A stretch of DNA of 64,000 nt. Source: Arion vulgaris. Taxonomy: Eukaryota; Mollusca; Gastropoda; Stylommatophora; Arionidae. Under the pieces are notes generated by a model. That model was not told where the DNA came from and did no database searches. It worked only from the letters and a program-made list of their open reading frames with translations. Shown piece after piece: positions 1 to 63,539 of the stretch; the stretch's first letter is position 1, and every line of letters starts with the position of its first letter. A program made the position numbers and the translations under genes. The stretch is taken from assembly GCA_020796225.1 (NCBI GenBank), contig CM036764.1:22334733-22398732 (forward strand), read 5' to 3'.

Positions 1-375
1 ATCACATCTCAAGAAAATGACTTGGCTATACACGCCTGGACATGCTGGAGTGCGGGTAACGAGCGTGCTGACTCTCTTGCAAACAGTGCCCGACTCAAGT
101 GGGCAGAAGCATGGACAGAGCCGATATCATCAATGCGGTACGCTCTCAATTGTGTGACATGGGCGGGTCTCAGACACTGGAACGAGTTCGAGAATTAGGC
201 GTTAAGTTTGGACATGCCAGACAGTGTCGTCTTCGTGGTAGAGAGAGAAGATGTAGTAATCAACTTCTCATGGGTACTGTGAGCAAATGGACTTTGGGAT
301 GGCTGCCGCAACGGAGGACAGAGCACGAATGGGAATGCCCAATGTGCCATTACGTCGATCGCATAACATAACATA
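1..375 (+). mobile_element. LINE tail family T1: RNase H end and C-x2-C C-terminus, broken
   Basis: Translation shows the RNase HI motif TPGHAGV and, after a one-base loss near 52-58, NERADSLANSA. It continues MDRADIINAV and ends WECPMCHYVDRIT-stop, a short zinc-knuckle-like terminus shared with many other copies in this window. The element enters from outside the window. The frameshift marks a dead copy. A sister copy of its last 170 bp is at 55230-55405. Confidence 0.8.
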
Positions 376-785
376 TAATGACTGAATTGACTGACTCATC
401 AATCATCATCCGGACCAATGGTCAATGATAACAGTTAACAGATATGAGATAATCAATATGCGAGATTAATTTCAAACTGAATAGTGAATGAATCAAACCT
501 TAGGATATATGTTGTTGACGAATTCATCTTCTGTTATGTTTACAATAATCTTCAAATCCATGTGGTAACTGTAACAGTTGTCAGAGATGTATTTAAAAAC
601 TCCAGGACAAAATTAAAATTATGTCACAACTTCGCCAAGCTAATGGAACATACATTACGAATTTTTAAGTAACTGTCGACTTGCAAATTGTAAAACTGTT
701 AAATGAGATTGTTATACCGGAAAGCTACGAAACAAATTATACGTTTCCTCGAATTTTACAGATTATCAGTCTTCTCTTCCACCAT
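376..785. other. No gene or recognised repeat
   Basis: AT-rich sequence with no extended coding signal. The short ORF at 484-672 has no recognisable motif. Confidence 0.5.
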
Positions 786-1100
786 TTACTTCTTTATAGA
801 AGTGTTCGGGGGAGGGGGACGTAGTGATCTTGTGTGTGATTTTTTAAGGTACTTTGTAAGCTGATATTCATTTTTGTAAGGCTGTTCTTGATGCCGTGAC
901 TCCATCTTTGGGGGTCTTTCTCTTGCTTTATACTCACTATACTTTTTCTGTGTGGCTCTCTGTGGTAGGCGATACCATGGCATTCTTGTCAGATGTCCAA
1001 ACCAATTAATATATTGTTCTTTTATGAATTGCATGACTGGTTTCACATCCAGTCTTCTTCTGATTTCTTCATTTCTAATTTTGTCTCTTATTGTCACACC
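786..1100 (-). mobile_element. LINE C-terminal fragment (RTE-like)
   Basis: Minus-strand reading gives TIRDKIRNEEIRRRLDVKP, then INWFGHLTRMPWYRLPQ and a run of basic residues. The NEEIR and W-F-GHL-RM signature is the conserved end of RTE-like reverse transcriptase polyproteins. It is 5' truncated. Confidence 0.75.
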
Positions 1101-1189
1101 TGCAGCTCTTTTATCAAATAGTACAATTAAAAAATTGTTTGAAAAATATAGCGCACGAAAATATTCATTCCATAATGTATTGGAGTGAG

Positions 1190-1435
1190 CGTCTGTAGCT
1201 TAAGCGGTAGTGAGCTCGATCACAACTCAAGCGTACCTGGTTCAATCTCCGCGGCAGGCAATTTGAAAGCAAATTCGTTTCCGTGGGATTTTTACAAAAG
1301 GTAAAAAAGACCTCACCGTTCAGAAAGCAATGGCAAACTACTGAAGAATAAGTGGTGCCTAGAAAATCAACAACTCATTTACTGTGGTTGATGGCTACGT
1401 AAAGAATATGCTCTGTAAAGAATATGCCAGATTTC
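1190..1435 (+). mobile_element. tRNA-derived SINE, family A
   Basis: Starts GCGTCTGTAGCTTAAGCGG (A-box-like) with a B-box-like CTGGTTCAATCTCC about 45 bp on, then a shared body ending near TTGATGGCTACG. Diverged copies on the minus strand lie at 16785-17015, 18800-18930, 40175-40385, 48280-48530 and 57155-57315. Confidence 0.8.
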
Positions 1436-1440
1436 ATTTT

Positions 1441-1867
1441 TTTCAATACATTAAAAGGAAAATAAGACAGTCACAAAACAGCTACCATGTAAAGGAAGAA
1501 TGCATCCTACCTGATACCATTGTTAACTAATAATTGCGATTCATCGCAAGTGATGATGACAACAGCCTCAGACGTGTGTTGTTGCACCTCTCTGGTGTGT
1601 GCGGAAGTGGCTATAGAGTGCAATCCTTGAACACAAATACAGACATTGATCATGGTAATCATTTCAAAATAATCTGCAGAAAGGTCACGGTGAGATAGAG
1701 TAGGATCTTGATCAATGTCTGTTCACTAACCCTGACACTGCCTTGCCCCCTTATTTCATTGAGCACATGATCGCATTTTCTCTGATAACAAACACGGATC
1801 TCTGTAGCGATAAGGTATGGTGCTACCCGTGTTCAAGCTCAACAGGTAAAAGAACACATGACTGTTG
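1441..1867. repeat. Unassigned; includes a repeat shared with 24075-24310
   Basis: About 1550-1625 (acaacagc...gtgttgttgcacctctctggtg) is the inverted counterpart of 24220-24290. That marks an unnamed dispersed repeat. Nothing else is recognised here. Confidence 0.5.
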
Positions 1868-2856
1868 AACATTGATAGGTGTAGGCTGGAAAGCCGCTGT
1901 CCTAGTTAAAATAGTTGTTAACAGGTGTAAGTATCCGTAAGCTTGTTGTCATGCTCAAAATTACATTGGGGACACTTGACTATGCTATGGAGTTTGCGCA
2001 CTGCCGCTAATGACGTTATGTGTTTTTAAAAAAAGAGAGATTGTTGTATGTCGGGTTTTTCACAGAATTGCAATGATGGCATTCACAGAATTGCAATGCT
2101 GAGAATTGAATCAAACAATCATTCGAAGAAACTCTACTTTAAAAGAACAAAAACTAAACGATGTAACTAAACGTCGCTATACGGTTCTATATCATTCTCA
2201 TGTCATAGCTGACATATAAGGGATTTACAGGGAATGCTTGTTGCTGCCCTTCTACCCATATCAGCCCACACGCTTCCTTACCCTGTTCACTATACTTCCC
2301 CAGGACTTCGTGCTTTGTCTTCTTCTTCCGTCTACTGTCCATTGGAGACCTCTCTTCGCTAAAGTGGCCGGTGGCTTTCTACACACGTATACAGTCATTT
2401 TTTCCACCTGATTGTTGTTGCCAGTGGTTGGTTTTCTTCCACAACTACTCATTTATAACCTTTTCTGACCCCACTATTCGTATGATCTCTTACGTCATTT
2501 ATACAAGCGGTTCTCTAAACCTAATGTATGTGTAGCGCATCCGGTCATTTTCCAACACTCGCTTTGCATTGATCTAGCAATATTTCGATAATTTTTTTCT
2601 CAGTATATTCACGACCTACTCTATTATCTATCTGTTAATAGAGTCGGACAGGTTAACAACAATCATACACAGGCATACAACAATCTCTCTTTTTTTAAAA
2701 ACACATAACGTCATTAGCGGCAGTGCGCAAACTCCATAGCATAGTCAAGTGTCCCCAATGTAATTTTGAGCATGACAACAAGCTTACTGATACTTACACC
2801 TGTTAACAACTATTTTAACTAGGACAGCGGCTTTCCAGCCTACACCTATCAATGTT
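1868..2856. mobile_element. Putative non-autonomous DNA transposon with 183-bp terminal inverted repeats
   Basis: 1868-2050 and 2674-2856 are reverse complements over 183 bp with one mismatch noted (1930 region, c against a). The outer ends read AACATTGATAGGTGTAGGC. The 623-bp interior (2051-2673) has no transposase-like ORF. No clear target-site duplication is visible, so a foldback element or an inverted duplication are both possible. I found no second copy in the window. Confidence 0.65.
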
Positions 2857-2859
2857 TAA

Positions 2860-2985
2860 GAAATGGACAGGTTACAGTCTGGCAGTGTGCAACACCAAGG
2901 CGAAAGACAGAGGATGCTGAGATTCATTGCAGCCAACCTTCGATGTGGAGACGGTACCTGATGATGATGATGATGAATAGAGTCG
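2860..2985 (+). mobile_element. Probable LINE C-terminal scrap
   Basis: The sequence tctggcagtgtgcaacacc...aggatgctgagattc followed by a (GAT)n tail (2962-2977) resembles the basic end of a LINE polyprotein and its microsatellite tail. Weak call. Confidence 0.35.
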
Positions 2986-2986
2986 G

Positions 2987-3092
2987 TCGTGGTATATTCT
3001 CATTCTGGCTTTGGTATTAGCTGGTTAAACCATCAATATGCACATTGTTCGATATATGTTGGGAATGACGTCAGTTTAGTAACCAATAACTC
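2987..3092 (+). mobile_element. LINE tail family T1, short internally deleted fragment
   Basis: Ends VGNDVSLVTNN with the signature gacgtcagtttagtaaccaataac found at the 3' ends of T1 copies at 10491, 16313 and 33470. A second RNase H piece (3087-3280) abuts it. Confidence 0.65.
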
Positions 3093-3280
3093 TTTGGTAT
3101 TCAACATTCTTTGGGCAATGAGAGAGCGGATGCACTGGCGGGCATTGCTACGTTCGAGAATGTGTCTTCTATGGACAAAATCGACATCGTCAACGCTCTT
3201 AGAGAAACATACGCTCTGAAAATTTCCACGAAGAAGACAAAGGGTATTCTCTGTCTCGGTTGCGCAAATTGTGCATATCG
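3087..3280 (+). mobile_element. LINE RNase H fragment
   Basis: Reads GNERADALAGIATFENVSS followed by MDKIDIVNALRE. This is the RNase HI E-R-A-D-x-LA motif plus the downstream D-I-x-x-ALR segment of T1-type elements. It is truncated at both ends. Confidence 0.7.
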
Positions 3281-3446
3281 ATAGATAGATAGATCGGTAG
3301 GATTTAATTGTTCACAAATTGAATCTGCTCTAGATATTGTGCAAGAACTAAGTAAACTGAAGAAATCTATCAAAGATCGGAACAACAACACACTAGGCGA
3401 AACAACTAGGTCACAAATAAACCCGACGCGACCGTGAGAAAAGTCC

Positions 3447-4371
3447 GTGACTAAAACAGCTACACACGCCAGACAAACGACTAAAATCGGAACGTGGAAT
3501 ATCTGCGGGCTCGGCAATAAAGAACCAGAAATAGTGGAGTTCATGATCAAACACAAGATTAATATAATGGGAATAGCAGAATGTAGGAAAAAGGGTAATG
3601 CAACTAAAGTGACACACAACAACTACGTCATTTCGTGGAGCGGCACAGAGATACAACAGAGAGCTGTGCACGGAGTAGGCTTCATCTTACATCCAGACAT
3701 AGCTAGAAACATCATGAAAATTGACTACATATCTGAGAGAATAATAATGCTACAACTACATGGCAAAACAAAAAAATACAACACTCATTCAGATTTATGC
3801 CCCTACAAACGATGGCTACACTCAAGAGGAAAAAGATGCATTCTTTGATAAAGTGTCCGATCTTATTAGTCAAACACATAGTAAAGACGATGTATTCGTA
3901 ATGGGAGACTTCAACGGGCATGTCGGCCGGAGACGAACACCATGGGAAGAACAATTAGGACCTTTTGTAGACAACGACAGAGAATGTAACGAAAATGGGC
4001 AGCACTTATTAGAGCTCTGTGCAGAACACGGACTCTATATCACAAATAGTTTTTATAAACATCCTATGAGCCAGATCTACACATGGTACAAGTGGAACAA
4101 CCTCGACCAAGCTGCTCAAATAGACTTTATATTAACCCACAAAACAAGAAGATCCAACTTTAGAGACGCCAGAGTAATCCCAAACACAACAGTGAATACA
4201 GACCACCGCCCACTAATTGCCTACCTCAATGAAACACCACTTAGCAAAATACATAGAAAGACAGTAAGAACCAAGATTATAGATACCAGAAAAATAAATG
4301 ATCCAGACATACAAAGAATAATAAATACAGAAATGACAGGCTATAGTAGAAGCATATATACCAGAAGATAA
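3447..4371 (+). pseudogene. LINE endonuclease domain, frameshifted
   Basis: The first segment (3447-3848) opens TKIGTWNICGLGNKEPEIV and has MGIAECRKKG (catalytic Asn and Glu regions of the exonuclease-endonuclease-phosphatase fold). The second (from 3760, other frame) has LIQIYAPTND, VFVMGDFNGHVG, IDFILT and TDHRPLIA, the remaining catalytic motifs. The two overlap because of slippage in the A-run near 3770. A further shift occurs near 4340. This would nick target DNA in a live element. Here it cannot be made as one protein. Confidence 0.88.
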
Positions 4372-4698
4372 CGTTGAAACAACATGGCAAAAATTTAAGA
4401 GTATTCTTTTGAAATGTCTAACAACGCATTGTGGCATCACATTTAAAGGAAGAACAGAGAAAAAGAGAACAGCATGGTGGAATAATGAAGTTAAAGAAGC
4501 AATAAAAATTTAAAAAGAACTATATAAGACCTGGATAAGATCACGCTCAGAAGACGATTATGATAAATACAGACTAGCAAGGCAGACATCGGCCAGAGTA
4601 AGCAAGCAAGAGAAAGAAAAATCTTGGACCATGTATGATGAAAATCTCAGTAGATTATGTGTAGAGTCCAGCAGACAATTTTATAAGGCCATAGCAAA
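4372..4698 (+). pseudogene. LINE linker between endonuclease and RT, with stops
   Basis: Another frame continues with AYIPEDNVETTW, TAWWNNEVKEAI, a stop at 4510, then KTWIRSRSEDDYDKYRLAR and VCVESSRQFYKAI-like text. The WWN-EVK block is typical of the pre-RT linker of these elements. Confidence 0.75.
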
Positions 4699-6162
4699 AT
4701 GAGAATAAGGGACGAACCCTTCCAGCCATCCGAATATATAAATGATAGTCAAGGTAAACCTATACATGAAGAAGTTAAGATCAGAGAAAGATGGGAAGAA
4801 TATTTCAAAGACCTCTTGAATATACCAGATACTGGGAATAAAACATCATTCAAACCGAGACATGCAAACATTGAAGAACCTGAAATACTAGTAAGTGAGG
4901 TAAGAGAAGCTATTAAGAGAAGCCCAAAGAACAAGGCTGCGGGAATTGATGGAATAACAGCAGAAGCAATAAAAGCGCGTGGAGAGATTGGAGTAACCTG
5001 GGTACATTACATCTTCAAGAAGGCATGGGAAGAAAGAACTGTCCCTTCAGATTGGCAAAAGCTATTATAGTACCAATATGGAAGAAAAAGGTAAAAAACA
5101 AGACTGTAGTACATATAGAGGCATCTCCCTCCTAAGCCATGTGGGAAAAATGTTTGCAAGAGTTCTTGAGCAACGAATAAGACCAATTGTGGAGCCAGCA
5201 CTCAGCCCGCAACAGTTTGGGTTTAGAAAAGGAAAAGGGTGCACATATCCAATATTTGCCCTAAGACAAATTAGTGAAAAGACTATAGAACACAAAATCA
5301 AATGAATATAGCCTTCATAGACCAAGAGAAGGCATTTGATAGGGTTAAGAGAGACATATTATGGGATGTTCTCGAAAACTACGGAATAAAAGGAACACTG
5401 CTAGACTGTGTTAGAACCATATATATAGAAAGTGAAAGTGCCATACGAACAAGCGCCGGACTCACAAATTGGTTTCCAGTAACATCAGGAGTACGGCAAG
5501 GATGTGTTTTATCACCTCTCCTCATTATTATATACATGGATAGTATCACCAAAATAGATGAAGCATTACTCAGCGCAGACCAACAAAATGAACTGCTCTT
5601 TGCTGACGACCAGTGTTTATTCCATAATAATATTGAACAGCTTCAAGAACACATAAACTTACTCAACAATAGCTGCCTCAAATACAACATGAAGATCAAC
5701 ATTCAAAAGACCAAAGTCATGACTATAAGCAGAGAACATAAAGATATCAACATAAAAATAAATTACCAAACGCTAAAGCAGGTGAAAGAATTCAAATACC
5801 TTGGAAGTATCTTCACATCTGATAGTAGACTGGACAGAGAGATCGAAACTAGAATCCAGCAAGCCAACAACATTACATACCAGCTTACCCCAATTTTGAA
5901 ACACCCAGCTATTCCAGTAGTGACTAAAAGACAGATGATAAATTCAATCTTTATACCAACACTGTGCTACCAGAGCCAAACATGGGCACTGACAAAAGAA
6001 CAAGAAAGGAAAATTACCACATGCGAAATGAGATGCCTGAGGAAAGCAGTAAATAAAACAAGAAGAGACCATATAAGAAATGAGGAAATTAGAAGAACAG
6101 TCGGAACAACACCTGCTATAAGATTCATTGGGAAAAAAAAGACTAATGGTTTAGCCACTTGA
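4699..6162 (+). pseudogene. LINE reverse transcriptase, in three frames
   Basis: 4699-5065 has KNKAAGIDGITAEAIKA; 5078-5305 has YRGISLLSHVGKMFARVL and QQFGFRKGKGC; 5302-6162 has FIDQEKAFDRV, TSGVRQGCVLSPLL, the polymerase box LLFADDQ and EFKYLGSIF, then TLCYQSQTWAL. These are RT blocks 0-9 in order, with frameshifts near 5058, 5302 and 6135. The RT is related to the minus-strand copies at 10997-11985 and 18962-20712. Confidence 0.9.
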
Positions 6163-6404
6163 TGAGAATGAACCCGAATACACCAGTTGCAAGAGCGTAC
6201 AACCTGAAAATGGAATCATCAAGAGGAAGGGCAGACCAAGAAAAGATGGGTTGATGGAGTTACAGACATCTTAAAACTCCACAATACCACACCATATCAA
6301 GCGACCGAGCGTGCATTATCTCCGAAACCGATCATCAGTTAAACCTGCTACGCCTAGCGGCAAAAAGCAGAGAAGGACAAAGAAAGAAAGAAAGATATAC
6401 GTAC

Positions 6405-7590
6405 ATGTTAATGTTACATTTATCACAATTGAGGAAATTAGTTTAATATTTTTTTCGTATCTCTGCAATTACTTGCAGAACTTTTAAAGATATTTTTGCA
6501 GTACACTACAATCGAGACATTAGTTACTGGCAGTCAACAATCCTAATTCCATTCCAAATCATACAACAAAGTACTAATGGAGAGGGGGCATGTTTAAGTG
6601 AATGCCTGTTTAATTAAAGGTAAATTATAACGTAGCTGTGGAATATTTCTTTGAACGCCTGTTTAATTAAAGGTGCATTATAATGTAGCTGTGCATGTTT
6701 ATTTGAATGCCATTGAATTCCTGTTAGTGTTAAATTAAAAAAAAACAATTAATTTTTAATATATTTGCAGACTTACTACTAATTAATTCTAATTTACTTA
6801 ACCAAAACCGAAACAACCTGACTGAACAGGATGGTTACATGTATATATGTGTCTCTGTCTCTTGGTCTTAAACTTATTCTTACTCATTTACTCTTATTTT
6901 TGGTTATTCTTGGTAACAATAAATCATGCATACTTACTTAGTAGTCTGTACTAAACTGACTGCAGTTAAGAGACATTGACTATTGACATGTGTAGGCTGC
7001 TGACCTAGTAAGTCAGCTAGTGTAAACTACTGTAAGGACAATAAACAAGTTATATAAAAACATAATATATTATATAATTAAACCAATGGTTAAGTTCTTT
7101 CTAACTAACCATATATCTTGCAAAGTGTCATGGTAAGCTTACGATTTCGTTGTTTTATTATGTGTTGTAGAGATTGTTGTGAATTTATATTATTACCATG
7201 GTATTTCTTTTATAATTTATGTATATCTATCTCATAAGTACCACTGGTCTATATTCTTTCTTCTCTTAACTCTACTTGAAGCATAAGGCACCAACAAATT
7301 TCCTCCAAGCAGATCTGTCTTGAGCGGGCCAGCTTAGTTCACTCCACATCATCCCCACCTCTTTTCTTTCTCAAACTACAATTCATATCTATGTCTCTCT
7401 ATGTTGTCATAGACCCACTTGCCTACTGGATTTAATTTCAGAACCACATGTTGGTGCCTGGTCTTCTGCATTCTTAATGAATGTTCCAACCACTACCATC
7501 TCCTCCTTTTTTATTTCCTCATTTATATTGTTGATGCATGTGCGTATGATGATCTCATTGTTAGCTATTCTTTGATCCCAATTAAGAGTG
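6405..7590. other. Unassigned upstream flank
   Basis: AT-rich with no coding signal. Contains the 56-bp direct repeat described separately. 7240-7420 has tcctccaagcagatctg... of mixed composition that could be an old LINE piece, but I cannot place it. The ULK4 promoter and first exon may lie here. Confidence 0.4.
6588..6710 (+). repeat. Tandem duplication, about 56-bp unit, two copies
   Basis: gcctgtttaattaaaggt and ataaygtagctgtg occur twice about 56 bp apart (6604 and 6660), with a third partial start at 6707. Confidence 0.75.
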
Positions 7591-7835
7591 GATCTCTATG
7601 GCTAAGAGGTTAAGTCCTTGCCTTGCAAGTCAAAGGTTGAACAGATACCAGAGCTTGTCCTGCAAGACTGTCCCCTCCTGTGTGGGCTGAGAAGCAACAT
7701 GTGGCCATGCCCACTCAACCTAAAAACTAAGCGTTGGGGAAACCTGACAGACCTGAGGCTGACTGCCCAGCTTGTAGTCCACATTAAAGTGAGCACATGA
7801 CCAGTGATTGCTGAAAAAGAAGAAGAAGAAGGTGT
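7590..7835 (+). mobile_element. Chimera: tRNA-like head joined to LINE family T4 tail
   Basis: 7597-7637 (tctatggctaagaggttaag, then gccttgcaagtcaaaggtt) resembles the head of SINE family B and of a tRNA-Leu/Ser-like gene. From 7638 the sequence is a LINE C-terminus: PELVLQDCPLLCGLRSNMWP, the same as the T4 element at 19694-20501. It ends (GAA)n at 7816-7831. Either a SINE with a LINE-derived tail or a template-switch product. Confidence 0.65.
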
Positions 7836-8125
7836 CTAGATAAATTGACTTGGATAACTAATCAGAATCAAATTAAAATCATAAGCAGCACAAGTTTCAA
7901 GATTTAGTTTCATTACAAGTCTGTGCCTAAGATATATTTGTGTAGAAATGATCAGTCTTGAAGAAACACGGTCTGACCTGAATTGTAAACACATGCTTGT
8001 TCATGAATGTAGTATGGTGTCTTAACATACATCAAATTGTAAAAATTTTTTTTTATCATATTAGTCTGAATATGAAACCAATAAAATGTATTTGTTTATT
8101 GATTAAAAAATGAATGTATTCTTGA

Positions 8126-61316
<53,191 letters not shown>

Positions 61317-61337
<21 letters not shown>

Positions 61338-61490
61338 AGATGTGATATGGATGTATAGAATGTAGATTCATTTCATGAAGGTGTAGCATAGTTCATATCA
61401 TTATGACATGACTGGATGCATGTCATTTGGATGTTGCTTGAAACATATTATGAAGATATGACTGAATCCATGTCATTTGAACATGTTTAT
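61317..61490 (+). repeat. Degenerate repeat seeded in the terminal exon
   Basis: atgactgggcacatgtcat (61317, covers the last codons), atgactggatgcatgtcatt (61408), atgactgaatccatgtcatt (61458). Spacing 91 and 50 bp. Intermediate copies (catttcatgaaggtg, catattatgaagat) echo catgtcatgaagatg. Confidence 0.75.
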
Positions 61491-61584
61491 ATATATATCA
61501 ACAGAATATGAGAATACATATGTCCATGAGCTAATTTTAACAAAAATTCATATCTTTAAAGTGTTGCTGAATGTTAGTAACTTA

Positions 61585-61990
61585 ACACCTCATAGCAGTC
61601 CGGGCAAACCTATAGGTGCCCAGTCTCCCCCAACAGATGTCAAAGGGTGTGCATATTGATGATTTCTGTGGCTTATTGGTTAAACACACTCCTATTTCTA
61701 CCACTCAAACATCCAGTTCTACTTGTACAACCTGTAATTCCAAACTCCTTATATCACGGGATAGATTCAACATCAATTTTAATGACCTCATCGAACATTA
61801 GGCTGCTAAAAGACTGAAGAACATCCCCCTTATCCATTCTAAGCTCCAAGACAATTGATGCTGTTGATGCAAGCATTGCTGCAAACACCTGCATGCCCTG
61901 TAATGTATACACAGTATATCTATTTGAGTCTATGGAGGTTGGAAACCACTATAGATTGCATCCACTCATACTGCAACCTATCATTCCGGA
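61585..61990 (-). mobile_element. LINE tail family T1
   Basis: cactccgggcaaacctatag-like start (cagtccgggcaaacctatag), cagtctcccccaacagatgt, catccagttctacttgtaca, caacatcaattttaatgacc, then cctgcatgccctgtaatgta. Minus strand. Confidence 0.82.
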
Positions 61991-62520
61991 AATATTAATA
62001 CACAAGCTGTAACATAATTATGTGTATGTTTTTGTGCAAAAACATACAATTTAGGTTTTATACTTTGTAGTCATTTAAGGCAGCATTCTTGAAAAATGAA
62101 AATATTCTTTTAGAAAATATTCTTATATTTTGAAATCTTTTTCTGTGACAGTCTGAAAAATAGTACTTTGATGTTGTACAGGCAGCAGCAGTTCGAAATG
62201 TTGCTATAGCCCCTGACTGCTTTTAAATAACTTTGTCATAGAAGCCTATCACTTAATTTAATATGTTAAACTTTTAAAGTGGATCAAATATTTATTGTTG
62301 CTCATTCATCATCATCTTGTGTATCTCCATTTCTCCATTTCAAAGTTTTTCTGCAACAGATTTCCAGCAAATTATATTCTTTGTCCTATTGGTAGTGCTA
62401 AGAAGCTGCTCCATGTCCACCTTGTGATGTCCCACTCCCAGTTTATAATTGAGCTTTTTCTTTTCTCTCTTGACCTCAACCATCCTCTCCAGTGTGGTCT
62501 TCAACAATGTGTCATGTCCT
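61991..62520. other. 3' flank, unassigned
   Basis: AT-rich. A LINE T6-like upstream segment may begin near 62345 (minus), with K-x-L-E-R-M-V-E-V-K-R-E-K-K-K text. Confidence 0.35.
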
Positions 62521-62524
62521 TTCA

Positions 62525-62730
62525 TCATCAAATAGCTTGTCCTGAGCAGAGACTTTACCACCTAACAGTCCTTCAATTTCTTTCTCTCCACTAGACCAGA
62601 TGTCCCTCTTCTGCAGCTGTCATGCTCAAATCGTCAGTTACCATCCTGAATCCATCTTCTCCATGGTCGTCCTCTTTTCCTATTTGCCAGGATGCATCCT
62701 TCCATAATGGCCTTCTCCAACCCTTCATGC
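62525..62730 (-). mobile_element. LINE tail family T6
   Basis: atagcttgtcctgagcagag, ctgcagctgtcatgctcaaa, gaatccatcttctccatggt, gccaggatgcatccttccat. Confidence 0.75.
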
Positions 62731-63308
62731 CTTTTTATATATCCAAAATACTTTCTCATTCTTTTTGTAACACTAGCCAGTTTTCTGTGATTTTGAGTTA
62801 TTTCTGGACAGATCTATTTTTCTCGCTCTATCCATGATATACGGAGCACTACTTTCTTATGTAACAGTTATAGTCAAAAGCACATACTATTACTAAAATA
62901 CTGTATTTGTTTAATTTGTATTTTAAGTAATTCTCATTTCACTCCAAATTGTTGTAGAACTTCTTTATAAGTGTTTCTTGTTTCTCTCCGTCCATGATAT
63001 TCACCTGACTCTCACTGAAGTTGCTCATTTTTGGCCTTCATATTTGGAGAGAAGGGAAATAGAAGAAATATATACACATTTTATTTGAACATTTTTTTAT
63101 ATTGACGTTGTTCCACTCAAATTTAAAATAGTAATTATAAAAATACTGAACAACAAATTTGCACAAATTGAACTATAATGAAAGTTATGTTTTAATTTTA
63201 CAGCAGTGAGATGGTACATTTTTTACTGTTCCCATTCAGTTACAAATTTATCTATTAATAGTGCAGTGAAATAACTCTCTTCACTATTGTGAAGTGTATT
63301 TTATAGAT
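62731..63308. other. 3' flank, nothing recognised
   Basis: AT-rich with no coding signal. Confidence 0.4.
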
Positions 63309-63317
63309 TTTATGTAG

Positions 63318-63530
63318 GCCCATCTGCCCAGCGTGTTCGTAGCGCGTTGGACTACGGTGACTCTCGTGTGTGCGGGTTCAATTCCGCTGGATGGCAGAAA
63401 AAGCCACAGATTCCCCAGATTTACGGTGTTGTGGCACCGAACCGAAGGGTTACAATATCCATGACACCGAGCCGAAGAGCTGAAAAGCTCAAGTGCTTCT
63501 GGATCGGAAAAAAAAAAAAAAGAAAAAGAG
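63318..63530 (+). mobile_element. SINE family D with A-rich tail and 9-bp target duplication
   Basis: Head gcccatctgcccagcgtgtt, B box gtgcgggttcaattccgctg, body accgaaccgaagggttacaa, end agctcaagtgcttctggatc, then 63508-63530 A-rich. Flanked by tttatgtag at 63309-63317 and 63531-63539. Confidence 0.9.
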
Positions 63531-63539
63531 TTTATGTAG

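Larger units (their letters stand above)
3290..6405 (+). mobile_element. RTE-like non-LTR retrotransposon, almost full length, inactivated
   Basis: Order: short 5' coding piece (VQELSKLKKSIK) with an in-frame stop at 3435-3437; apurinic-type endonuclease (3447-4371); linker (4372-4698); reverse transcriptase (4699-6162); a C-terminal M-R-M and GRADQE-K-W-V-D-G-V segment to about 6370; then an (AAAG)n tail at 6385-6400. Both enzymatic domains of an RTE-type element are present, but the frame is broken in at least six places. A microsatellite tail in place of poly-A is usual for RTE. Confidence 0.88.

Noticed and set aside
3101..3622. 173-residue minus-strand ORF over the LINE endonuclease
   Set aside because: Shadow of the plus-strand endonuclease frame.
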